The translations under genes and the position numbers were made by a program. The notes under the pieces were generated by a model that was not told the DNA's origin, searched no databases, and worked only from the letters and a program-made list of their open reading frames with translations. From Luteibacter anthropi (GTDB lineage: Bacteria > Pseudomonadota > Gammaproteobacteria > Xanthomonadales > Rhodanobacteraceae), in contig NZ_JAARLZ010000004.1 of the NCBI RefSeq assembly GCF_011759365.1, forward strand, positions 429,277 through 493,276: a stretch of 64,000 nucleotides of DNA, given 5' to 3'. Every line of letters starts with the position of its first letter. Position 1 is the first letter of the stretch. This document shows, piece after piece, positions 16,636 to 29,400 of the stretch.

Positions 16636-19600
16636 ATGAACGAACGTCTCGTTGAGCTTCGCCGCGCCTGGCGCGCACATCTCGCCGGCCAGCCGGTACG
16701 TATCGATCTTCCGTTCGACCGGCCGCGCTCCTTGCGTGCAGGCGATGGGTTGTCGCGTTGCACGGTGGCCTGTCCTTCGGGCATGTCCGAAGCACTGATC
16801 GATACTGCGACAGCCATCACATCGACGCCCCTGGCGATCCTGGCCGGCAGCTTCGCGTACCTGTGTGCCCGGCTGGCCGGGAGCCGCGACATCGTGATCG
16901 GCGCCAACGACAATGGTGTCGATGATCCCAGCGCTTTGCCCTATCGGATCGATGCATCGTCGCCGGTCCGTAACGTATGGGAGCAGACCACGCAGGCATG
17001 GCAGTGGGCCCGCGACCACGCCGGCCTGTCGTTTGCGGAGGTAGTGTCAGCGCTGGGCCTCGACAACGATAGCGCACACCATCCGGTCTTCCAGGTTTTC
17101 TTCGCGTGGTCATCCGGACGCGTTGCAGCGGTTCCACCCGGAGTCGACTTCGCCATCGAGGCAAGGCAGACCGACGGTACGCTGACGCTTGAAGCGGCCT
17201 ATGACGAGCGACTGTTCGATACGTCGACCGTGCAACGGCTGGTATCGCTTTACCTGTCCTTCGTGACGACGGCGCTCGATGATTCCTCGGTACCACTGGA
17301 CAGTGCATGGCGTGCCGGCGTGGAAGCAGTACAGGCAACGGGCAACTGCCAGGCGCTGGATCGGCTGCTGTCCGGCACACGTAGCGACACGGGCGCCTGG
17401 TATCCGCTGTCGACGGCGCAAAAAGCCATCTGGATAGAGGAACAGGCAACGAAGGGAAGCTCGTATCAGACCATATCGGTACTGCGTTGCGGCCCGGCGG
17501 TGGATCGCGACCTGCTGGAAGCGGCCGTCGATGCCGTCATCGCACAGAACCCGGTGTTCTGGCTGGAATGGAACGATGCCGGCTGGCAGAGGCAGTCGTC
17601 GGTGCCGATGACGACACGTGTGAGTTTCGTCGACGAATCCACTGCCGGTGAGTGGGATCGCACCGAGATCATCCGCCAGTGGCATCGCGATGCCATCGCC
17701 GACATCGATATGAAAGGTGTCGCGGCGGTGTTCCATTGGGCTGACACATCGTGGGTTGTCTGGCGCCTGCACCACCTGGTGACCGACGGCTGGACGACGA
17801 TCCGCACGGGTGAAAACCTGGCGAAGAACTATGCACTGCTGGCGCGCGATCCGGCACATCGTTTTGCGCCGGGTCGTCACTACCTCGACTGCCTGCCATC
17901 CGATGTGATCTACGAGGATTCACCGGCGTTCTCCGAAGATGGTGCCTTCTGGCACGATGGCTGCGCCGCGTTGCCGGAGACTCCGCTGCTTGCCGCGCTG
18001 GCCGATCGTCCGCATGCCATCGACGAACCGTTCCGTGTTTCTTCGGTCACGCGAACCTTGTCGCCCGACTTGCAGGCCGCCATCCAGCGTGCGGCCGACG
18101 AAGCGTCGGTCACTCCCTCGGAATGCCTGACCGCGCTGACGGCCATGTACCTGGCACGCATGGCTGGCGAGGAAGACATCGTCATCGGCGTGGCCTATCT
18201 CAACCGCACGCGCGACATGCTTGATACGCTCGGGCAGTTCGCCAAGGTGCTGCCGCTGCGTCTGTCGCCTGACGGCGAGACGATTGCTGCGCGCATCGGT
18301 GCATCGGCGGAAGCCTTCCGCCATGTGATGACGCACGGCCGCTATCCTTTCAGTGAACTGGTCAGGCAACACGGTCTCGATGCACGCCATGTCGAGGTCA
18401 GCGTCAACACGCTGTTCCTCAAGCGCGGTATCGAGCTGGGAGGCGATCCGGCCCATCTGGAATGGCTGAGCGGTCCACAGGCCGGTCTCTCGTTCCTCTA
18501 CACGCAGTTCGGACGTCAGGCAGCCATGGGGCTGGAGCTCCGCTTCAACCTGTCTGTGTTCGACGAAGCATCGGTTGAGCGCCATGCTGATCGCCTGCTG
18601 GATTACCTGGCCGAGGCCGCTGCCGATCTCAATGCGCGTCCGCAGGACGTGGCCCTCCTGACGCCGGACGAACGGCATCTGTTGCTGGACACCTGGAACG
18701 CCACGGGTCGGGCATACGACACCGATCGCTGCATCCATGCCTTGTTCGAGGCGCAGGTCGAGCAGAATCCCGACGCAGTCGCACTGGTAAGCAACGACGA
18801 GCTGCTGACCTATGCAGACCTGAACGCAAAGGCCAATCGTCTTGCACACCATCTGATTGACCGGGGCGTGGGGCGAGAGGATCGTGTCGCCGTGTGCGTG
18901 GAGCGCAGTCCGGGCCTGGTGACAGCACTGCTCGCGGTACTGAAGGCCGGCGCTGCCTATGTGCCGCTTGATCCGGGATATCCCACCGAGCGTCTCGAAC
19001 AGATCCTGGCCGATGTAGAGCCCGCCGCGATACTGGCCGATGGCGCGGGACGAGGCGCCCTGGGTGACCGGTCCGGAGACAGCTTCGACCTGGATGACGC
19101 AACCGTCGCGTCGACGGGGCCGGTAAGTAATCCCGCCGTGCCTGGCCTGGGATCATCCGATCTCGCCTACCTGATCTATACCTCCGGTTCGACCGGCACG
19201 CCCAAGGGTGTGATGGTCGAGCATCGTACGTTCGTCAACCTTATTGCGTGGCATGCCGAGACCTTCGGCCTTGCACCTGGCCAGCACAGCACGGCCACCG
19301 CAGGCATGGCGTTCGATGCCAGTGCCTGGGAAATCTGGCCGGCACTGGCCAGCGGCGTCACGCTGCACCTGCCACCGGCAAGGGTCAACCGCGATCCCGC
19401 CCTGCTGTTGCCATGGTGGCGCGAGCAGCCGCTGGATAGCGCGTTCCTGGTCACGCCGCTGGCCCAGCTCGCCATGGAAGGTACGTTGCCTCAGGGGCTG
19501 CGTCATCTGCTGGTCGGTGGCGACCGCCTCGGTGGCGTACCGGCTTCTCTGCCGGCCCATGTGCGGCTGACCAACAATTACGGCCCGACCGAAACGACGG

Positions 19601-20470
19601 TGGTGGCTACATCCGGCACAGTCGAGGCGGGTGATGTCCAGCCGTCCATCGGTCGTCCCATCGCCAATACGCGCGTCTACGTGCTCGATGCACACCAGCA
19701 ACCGGTACCACCCGGGGCCACGGGTGAACTGTATGTCGGAGGGGCGGGCGTCGCACGTGGATACTGGCGGCGACCGGAGCTGACCTCGGAACGTTTCCTT
19801 GCCGATCCGTTCAGCGGCGTTCCCGATGCGCGGATGTATCGCACGGGCGACCTTGTACGCTTCCTGCCCGATGGCCGGCTGGCTTACCTGGGACGCAACG
19901 ACGAACAGGTGAAGATCCGCGGGTTCCGCATCGAACTGGGCGATATCGAGGCAAAGCTCAAGGCCGTGGAGACGGTGAGCGATGCGGTAGTCGTCGCGCG
20001 CGTGCAGGCGGCGGGCGAGAAGCGCCTTGTCGCTTATGTCGTGCTGAGCGATGGTGCCGATGCCGACCTGGCGATGCCTGCGCTGCGCACGCAGCTGGGC
20101 CAGCAACTGCCCGATTACATGGTCCCGTCGGCATTCGTGTGCCTGGAGGCGCTGCCGCTTACCGCCAACGGCAAGCTGGATCGTCGCGCGCTGCCTGCGC
20201 CGGATGACGATGCTTTTGTCCGCGGGCAGTACGAGGCGCCGCGTGGCGACGTCGAGGAAACGCTCGCCGCGACATGGCAGGCACTCCTGGGTGTGGATCG
20301 CGTGGGGCGAGACGATGATTTCTTTGCTCTCGGCGGCCACTCTCTACTGGCCGTGAAGCTGCTTGGTCGCCTGCCAACCCTGTTCCAGATCGAGTTGCCG
20401 TTGTCTGAACTGTTTGCCGCGCCCACGCTGGCGGGATTCGCCGAGGTGGTGTCACAGCGCCTGGCCGGTA
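16636..20470 (+). other. NRPS module 1: half-C, C*, A (Leu), T
   Basis: The protein begins at the point equivalent to the middle of the full C domain of module 5 (LxELRRAWRA at 16648 versus 30706), so the lobe with the first HHxxxDG is missing. C* starts at GAWYPLS (17392) and keeps HHLVTDGW at residues 379-386. The A domain (about 18,690-20,195) has core YLIYTSGSTGTPKG. Pocket residues at GrsA positions 235-331 read D-A-W-F-L-G-N-V-V plus Lys, the known leucine code. The T-domain Ser is residue 1236. The next condensation domain is of the LCL type, so this residue should stay L. Confidence 0.85.
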
Positions 20471-23400
20471 CACCGACCGGCTCGGTGGTGATCGAGGGCG
20501 TATCGCGCGATGCCGTGCTGCCGCTGTCGTTCGCCCAGCAACGCCTGTGGTTCCTGGCGCAACTGGATGACAACAACGAGAGTTATCACATTCCCCTCGG
20601 CCTGCGTCTTCGCGGGCCGCTGGACAAGGCCACCTGGCGTCGCGCGCTGGATACGGTGTGGGATCGACACGAAGCCCTCCGCAGCCATTTCGTGAGCGTG
20701 GGATGCACTCCCCAGGTGCGTCTTCTTCCCCCGGGACAGGGCATGCCGTGGCGTGAGGACGACCTGCGCGACGTACCCGACCCGTCCGGGGAGATGGACC
20801 GGCTGCATGGGGAGGAAGGCCGTGCGCCGTTCGATCTGGCGACGGGGCCGCTGGTGCGCGCGCGCTGGATCGAACTGGCCGACGACGATCGCGTCTTCCT
20901 GCTGACCCAGCATCACATCATTTCCGATGGCTGGTCCGTGGGCGTGCTACTGAAGGAATTGTCCAGCCTGTACGATGCTTTCCAGCAAGGTCATGGTAAT
21001 CCGCTGCCTGCACTGGATATCCAGTACCCCGATTACGCCGTATGGCAGCGTGCATGGATGAGCGGCGGCCGCCTGGCGGCACAGTCGGCATACTGGAAGC
21101 GTCAGCTGGCTGATGCGCCTGTGCTGCTGGCCTTGCCGACGGACAGGCCGCGCCCGCCGCAGCAGAGCTTCGAGGGTGCCAGCGTACCGGTATCGCTGGA
21201 CGCGGTAACCACCGCGCGACTGAAGGCCTTCTCGCAAACTCACGGCGCCACCCTGTTCATGGGCGTGCTGGCCGCCTGGTCTTCGGTATTGAGCCGGCTT
21301 TCCGGGCAGGACGACCTGGTCATCGGTATTCCCGGTGCGAACCGTGGTCATGTCCAGACTGAATCCCTGGTCGGCTTCTTCGTCAACAGCCTCGCCTTGC
21401 GAATCGATCTGTCGGCTCGCCCGGACGTGGCCACCCTGCTGGATCGCGTGCGCCGCGTAACGGTGGATGCGCAGGTTCACCAGGACCTGCCGTTCGAGCA
21501 GGTGGTAGAGGCGGTACAGCCACCGCGCCATCTGGAGCACACACCGATCTTCCAGGTGATGCTCGCCTGGGATAACGACGAGATCGGCCAGTGGAACGTC
21601 GAAGGTGTCCATGGCGAGATCATGGACGTGCCCTGGATGCCCGTGAAGTACGACATCGAGCTGAACATCGGCGAGCACGAGGGATGCCTGGAGGGCAACC
21701 TGCGCTACGCCACGGCGCTGTTTGATACCGAAACGATGGAACGTCATCGCGATGCCCTGTTGACCCTGCTCGGCACGATGGTCGTCGATCCGCTCCAGCC
21801 GGTGGGAAGCATCGATATCCTGGGCACGGAAGAGCGGACGCGCGTGCTAACGACCTGGAACGCTACAGAGCGTTCTTATCCCACTGACCTGGGCATCCAC
21901 CAGCTGTTCGAGGCACAGGTGGAACGCACGCCGGGTAGCGTTGCCGTCATTACCGACGAGGAACAGGTGACCTATGGCTGGCTGAACGCGGAAGCGAATC
22001 GTCTCGCACATATGCTCATCGACAAGGGCGTTGGCCCGGATGTCCGCGTAGCCGTGTATGCCGAGCGTAGCGTAAGCATGGTGGTGGGGTTGCTTGCCGT
22101 GCTGAAGGCCGGCGGCGGCTACGTGCCGCTGGATCCTTCTTATCCGGTGGACCGCCTGGAATGGATGCTGGAAGACTGCGCACCGAAGGTGCTGCTCACA
22201 ACAGCAACGTTACGCGACACGTTGCAGGTGGACTCGTCGATAGTAATGCTTGGGCTGGATGATCCTTCCCGGCCGTGGAGTCATGGATCAGCTGATAACC
22301 CCAGTGTTGCGGGCTTCAGTCCTTCCAGTCTTGCCTATGTGATCTACACCTCCGGGTCGACGGGACGGCCGAAGGGAGTGATGAACGAGCACCTCGGCGT
22401 GGTGAACCGACTCATCTGGATGCAGGAAGCCTATGGGCTCACGGAGAGTGACGCCGTACTGCAGAAAACGCCCTTCGGCTTCGATGTATCGGTATGGGAA
22501 TTCTTCTGGCCCTTGCTGAACGGTGCTCGTCTGGTGATGGCACGTCCACAAGGACATAAAGACCCGTCTTACCTGGCCGAAGCAATTCGCCGGCATGGCA
22601 TCACCATCCTGCATTTCGTACCGTCAATGCTTCAGATCTTCGTGGATAGCGGGAAAGCAAGTGATTTGCCAGGCCTGCGCCACGTCATGTGCAGTGGCGA
22701 GGCGTTGCCGGGCGCGCTGGCCCGGCGTTTACGCGAGGCCCTGCCTTCGGTTGCACTGCATAACCTGTATGGCCCGACGGAAGCCGCCGTGGACGTTACG
22801 GCATGGTCGTGCACCGGAGACGACCTGCCTGACAATATTCCGATCGGCAAGCCCGTCGCGAATACATCGATTTACCTGCTGGATGCTTACGTCCAGCCAG
22901 TGCCACAAGGCGCGGTGGGCGAGCTTTACATCGGTGGGGTGCAGGTGGCGCGAGGGTACCTCAACCGGCCGGACCTCACGGCGGAACGCTTCGTCGCCGA
23001 TCCGTTCAGCGGCATTCCTGGGGCAAGAATGTATCGCACGGGTGATCTGGCCCGCCATCAGCCTGACGGCACCATCGTCTATCTGGGACGCAACGATGAC
23101 CAGGTGAAAATCCGCGGATTTCGCATCGAACTGGGTGAGATCGAAGGCCGCTTGCTCGAAAAGGACAGTATTCGCGATGCTGCGGTTGTCGCAAGGGATG
23201 CGGCGGGCGGGAAATTCCTGGTGGCCTATGTCGTGTTCAAGCCAGGCACCCACCGGGCCTCCGAGCTTGACGTGCTTCGTGCGCAGCTGGCGCAACGACT
23301 GCCCGACTACATGGTGCCATCCGCTTTCGTCGTGCTGGATGCGCTGCCACTGACGCCGAACGGAAAGCTGGATCGTAAGTCGCTGCCCGCGCCAGACGAT

Positions 23401-26400
23401 AGTGCTTATGCACGGGAAAGCTACGAAGCACCGCTCGGACCTGTCGAGGAGACACTGGCACAGCTCTGGCAGGAGCTCCTGGGCATCGAGAGAGTGGGCC
23501 GCACGGATAATTTCTTTGCGTTAGGTGGCCATTCGCTGCTTGCCGTACAGCATATGGAACGACTTCGTGGACAGGGTCTTTCGCTTGAGGTAAGGGCGCT
23601 TTTTGCTGCGCCGAACCTGCGCGAAGTGGCTGCGATGCTTGGCCAGAATCACGAAGTCGTGGTGCCGGAGAATCTGGTACATCACGATACGGCCGTCATC
23701 CATCCTGCCATGTTGCCCTTGATCGATCTGACCGACGAGGATATCGAGCGGATCGTGGCGAAGGTGCCCGGAGGTGTATCGAACATCCAGGACATCTACG
23801 CGCTGTCGCCGTTGCAGGACGGCATCCTCTTCCACCATCTGATGGCGAAGCAGGGCGATCCGTACATGCTGCTCGTGGAGCTGGCACTGGCGGACAAGGA
23901 TCTGCTGGATCGCTTTCTGGGTGCCGTGCAAACGGTCGTAGACCGGCACGACATCCTGCGCACCTGCTTTGTCTGGGACCAGCTCTCGCAACCGGCACAG
24001 GTCGTGTGGCGTCACGCCGCCGTGGAGGTGACGACCTGGCAGCTTGATCCGGAAGCCGGTGAGATCGGAACACAGCTGCTTGCGCTCGTGGACCCGCGCC
24101 ATCATCGGGTTGACCTGGAGCGCGCGCCCCTGCTGCGCTTCGACGTCGCCTACGATGCCGCGAACGGGCGCTGGCATGTCGCGCTGCGCCTGCATCATCT
24201 CGCGAGCGATCATTCGGGCCTGGAAATACTCTTCGACGAAGTGCAGACGATCCTCGCCAGTGGCGTGGACGCCCTCGCACCGGCCCGGCCGTTCCGCCAG
24301 CTTGTTGCCCAGGCCCGCCTCGGTGTTTCTGAAGATGCCCATGCGGCTTACTTCCGTACGCAGCTCTCCGACGTGGATACACCAAGCCTGCCTTTCGGGC
24401 TGAGCGAGGTGCACGGCGATGGACAGGCCGTGGACGAGTTCCACGAAACGCTGCCGGCATCACTGAATGCGCGCCTGCGTGAGCAGGCCCGTCGCCATGG
24501 CGTAAGCCTGGCGAGCCTGTGCCACCTGGCCTGGGGCCAGGTCGTGGCTCGCACGAGCGGTCAGGACACGGCCGTGTTCGGCACGGTGCTGTTTGGTCGC
24601 ATGCATGGCGGCGAAGGGGCCGATCGTGCGATGGGGCTGTTCATCAATACGCTGCCCATTCGACTGGACCTCGACAGTACGCCTGTACTGGAGAGCGTGA
24701 AGCTTACGCATCGCAAGCTCGCTGACCTGTTGCAGCATGAACACGCCTCGCTGGCTCTCGCCCAGCGTTGCAGCGGCGTGCAAGCCCCGGCGCCGCTGTT
24801 CGGTTCGCTACTCAATTACCGGCACAACCGCGAACTAGGCACGGAACTGGAGGCCATCCGTCAGCTGGGCATCGAACTACTGAGTGCGGAGGAACGCACC
24901 AGCTATCCCCTCTCGCTGTCCGTGGAAGACGGCGGCGATAGTCTGGGGTTGACCGTCCAGATCGTCCGGCCGCTGGATGCGCGTGCAGTCAGCGCATACA
25001 TGCACCACGCGTTGGCCAGCCTCGCGACAGCGCTTGAGACGGCGCCGGCCAGTCCCGTGCACGGCCTTGCGATCCTCCCGGAAGGAGAACGCACGCTGCT
25101 GCTGGAGACCTGGAACGCGACGGAGCAGAACTATCCGCAGGACTCCTTCATCCACCGCATGTTCGAAGACCAGGTGGAACGGACGCCCTATGCCATCGCG
25201 CTGATCGCCGGGGACGACCGGGTCAGCTATGCAGACCTCGACACCCGCGCGAATCGCCTGGCGCATCACCTTCTCGACCGCGGCGTACGCCCGGATGACC
25301 GCGTGGCCCTGTGCGCGGAGCGCAGCGTGGACATGGTGGTGGGGCTGCTGGCGATCCTGAAGGCGGGGAGCGCCTACGTGCCGCTCGACCCGGCGTATGC
25401 GGGCGAGCGTCTTGCCCAGGTGCTCGGCGATGCACAGCCTGCCTTGCTGGTTCACGATGCCACAGGCCGGGAGGTGCTCGGTGTATTACCGGCCGACCTG
25501 GTGGCCATCGATCTGGGCAACGATACCCCCTGGGCGGCATTACCCGGGGACCGCCCGCAGGTGCAGGATCTGGCCGCGCACCATCTGGCCTACATGATCT
25601 ACACCTCCGGTTCGACCGGCATACCCAAGGGCGTGATGATCGAACACCGGGCCGCGGTGAATTACCTGCACTGGTCTGTCGGAGCCTACGCGCCACGACG
25701 TACCGTCGTGTCGTCCTCCCTGGCGTTCGATGCAACCATCACCAGCCTCGTCACGCCGTTGCTGTGCGGTGCCGAGGTGGTGCTGCTGGGCTCGGGACGC
25801 GAGATCGATGAACTGGAAGCCCTGGTTCGCAGCGATGCCGGCCTGCTGAAGATCACGCCGAGCCATCTGGACCTGCTTGGCAAGGGATTGCGCGCAAGCG
25901 GAGCAGTTACCCACGTCGATGCGCTGGTCATCGGCGGCGAAGCCCTGCCGCCGCAGGTCGTGGGTGACTGGAAACGCCTGCAACCCGGCATCCGGATGAT
26001 CAACGAATACGGTCCGACCGAGACCGTGGTCGGCTGCGCGATCTACGAGGCGACCGGTGAAGAGACGACGGTGGTGCCCATTGGTCGCCCCATCGCAAAC
26101 ACGCGCCTGTATCTGCTCGATGCATATCAGCAGCCGGTGCCACTGGGTGCCGTGGGCGAGCTGTACATCGGCGGCGCGGGTGTCGCACGCGGTTACTGGA
26201 ATCGTCCGGACCTGACGGCCGAGCGTTTCCTGCGCGATCCATTCAGCGCGGTGCCGGACGCAAGGATGTATCGGACGGGCGATCTTGCTCGCTATCTGCC
26301 GGATGGCAACCTCGTCTACCTGGGCCGCAACGACGAGCAGGTGAAGATCCGCGGTTTCCGTATCGAGCCCGGTGAAATCGAGGCGCATCTGCTGGCACAG

Positions 26401-29400
26401 GCATCGGTGCGTGACGTGGCCGTGGTCGCCCTTGGCGACGGTGCAGGTGGCAAACGCCTTGTGGCATATGTCGTGCCGGGTAACGGAAGCGACGGCGACC
26501 AGGTGATTGCCGATGCACGCGACCGGCTCAGCCATGCGCTTCCCGACTACATGGTGCCGTCGGCCTTCGTGCTCATCGATGCACTGCCGCTCACCCCCAA
26601 TGGCAAGCTGGATCGCAAGGCCTTGCCCGCACCGGATGAAGCGGCCTTTGTCCGCGAACGTTACGAAGCCCCGATGGGCGAGGTCGAGGAAACGCTGGCG
26701 CGCATCTGGCAGGATTTGCTGGGCGTGGAGCAGGTCGGCCGCCACGACAACTTCTTCGCGCTGGGCGGTCATTCGCTGCTGGCGATCCAGCATATGGAGC
26801 GCCTGCGCCGGCAGGGCCTGTCACTGGAAGTGCGCGCGCTGTTCGCGGCGCCGACCCTGCGTGAGCTGGCAGGGATGCTGGGCAGCAACCACGAGGTGGT
26901 GGTGCCGGACAACCTCATCGATCCTGGTACGACGTCGATTCATCCGGCGATGCTGCCGCTGATCGAACTCACCCAGGCCGACATCGACCATATCGTGGCC
27001 CAGGTGCCCGGCGGCGTGTCCAATATCCAGGACATCTACGCCCTTTCACCTTTGCAGGACGGCATCCTGTTCCATCACATGATGGCGGAGAAGGGCGATC
27101 CGTATCTCCAGCGGGCGCTGCTCTCCACCCGCGAGCACGGCTCGCTGGATCGCTTCCTCGGTGCCGTGCAGCAGGTCGTCGATCGTCATGACATCCTGCG
27201 TACCGCCTTCTTCTGGGACCAGCTTTCGCGTCCGGCACAGGTGGTCCTGCGGCGCACCGCGATCGAGGTGACATCGTGGACGCTGGATGCGGCGGACGGT
27301 CCGGTCGCCGACCAGCTCATGAAGCAGGTGGACCCGCGCGAGCACCGTGTCGATCTGGGCCACGCCCCCCTGCTGCGCTTCGATATCGCGCGGGATGCGC
27401 AGGCAGATCACTGGTATGTGGTGCTGCGCCTGCATCACCTCATCATCGACCACGCGGGCCTGGACATCCTGCTCGACGAGGTGAAGACCATTCTGGCAGG
27501 GCACGGCAGCAGCCTGCCACCTGCGGAGCCGTTCCGCCGCCTCGTGGCGCAAGCCCGCCTTGGCATCGGCGAGGCGGAACACGAAGCCTATTTCCGTGCA
27601 CAGCTGGCGGATGTGGAAACTTCCAGCCTGCCGTTTGGCGTTGGCGAGACCCAGGCCGACGACTACGACGTCGAGGAGTGGCATGAGGCATTGCCGCAGG
27701 CACTCAACGATCGCCTGCGTGCACAGGCGCGTCGTCATGGCGTGAGCCTTGCGAGCCTGTGTCACCTGGCGTGGGGCCAGGTGGTGGCGCGCAGCAGCGG
27801 CCAGGATACGGCCGTGTTCGGTACGGTGCTGTTCGGCCGTATGCATGCTGGTGAAGGTGCCGACCGGGCCATGGGCCTGTTCATCAACACCTTGCCCATT
27901 CGCCTGGACCTGGACGGCACGAGCGTGCGCGAGAGCGTGCAGCTGGCCCATCGCAAGCTGGCCGAACTGCTCCGGCACGAGTATGCATCGCTGGCCCTTG
28001 CCCAGCGATGCAGCGGTGTGGAAGCCCCGGCACCGCTGTTCGCCGCCTTGCTCAACTATCGCCACAATCGTATCGAGGCCTCTCGTTCAGGCGTGGATAC
28101 CGGACTCGGGCTGGATGTGCTGCATGGCGAAGAGCGGACGAACTATCCGCTTACCCTCTCCGTGGAAGACGGCGGCGATTCGCTCGGCCTGACCGCACAG
28201 ACCATGGCGCCGCTGGACCCGCGATCGATCTGTGCCTATATGCGGGTCGCACTGGAAAGCCTCGCCGCCGCGCTCGACCATGCGCCGGACACGCCCGTAG
28301 GCGAGCTGGCCATCCTGCCGCAGGAGCAGCGTGCCCTGTTGCTGGAAACCCGCAACGCCACGGCGCGGCCTTATCCTGCGGACCGCCGCATCCACGAGGT
28401 GTTTGAAGGGTGGGTGGTTGAGACGCCTGACGCCACGGCCATCGTCGATGCGGATATCAGCCTCACCTACGACGAACTCAACCGCCGCGCGAATGTCCTG
28501 GCGCATGCTCTGATCGACTTTGGTATTCGCCCCGGAGAGCACGTCGCGATCCGCGCGGGTCGCAGCATCGGCCTGGTCGTGGCCGAACTGGCCGTGCTCA
28601 AGTGCGGTGCCGTCTATGTGCCCATCGATCCGGAGACACCCGAGGACCGTCATGCCTGGATGCTTGCGGATGCGGAGGTCCGCTGCATCCTTGTCGATGA
28701 GCGCCCGGCGGGTGAGGCGGCGGGCATTCCGGTACTTTCCATCCGTACTGCGCAATCGGCCTGCGCGCAGGATTCGAATCCTGCGCTGAGGCTTAAGGGC
28801 GACACGCCCGCGTATCTCATCTACACCTCCGGTTCCACCGGCACGCCGAAGGGCGTACTCGTTACGCATCGGGGCGTGAATCGCCTGGTGCTCAACAACG
28901 GATATGCGGACTTTCGTTCCACCGACCGCATCGCACTGGCCGCCAACCCGGCCTTCGATGCGAGCACGATGGAACTGTGGGGCGCCTTGCTCAATGGCGC
29001 GAGCCTCGTCGTGGTCGAACGACAGGTCCTGCTGGACCCGGCGGCGCTTACCGCCATCATCGAATCGTCCGGCATCAGCGTTCTTTTTGCGACGACGTCG
29101 ATCTTCAATCAGTACGCGCGGGAAATCCCGCATGTGCTGGCCCGCCTGCGTGTGTTGATGAGCGGCGGAGAGCGCGCCGAACCGGCATCGTATCGCCACA
29201 TTCTCGCCCAGCCGACGGCACCGTTGCTGTTGAACTGCTATGGGCCGACCGAAACCACGACGTATGCGACCACGGCTTCCGTGACGGAAGTCGCGGAGGA
29301 TGCGACGGATATCCCGATCGGTCGTCCCATCTCCAATACCCGTGTCTATGTACTGGACGCGCGTGGACAGTTGCTGCCACCAGGGGCCCCGGGCGAACTG

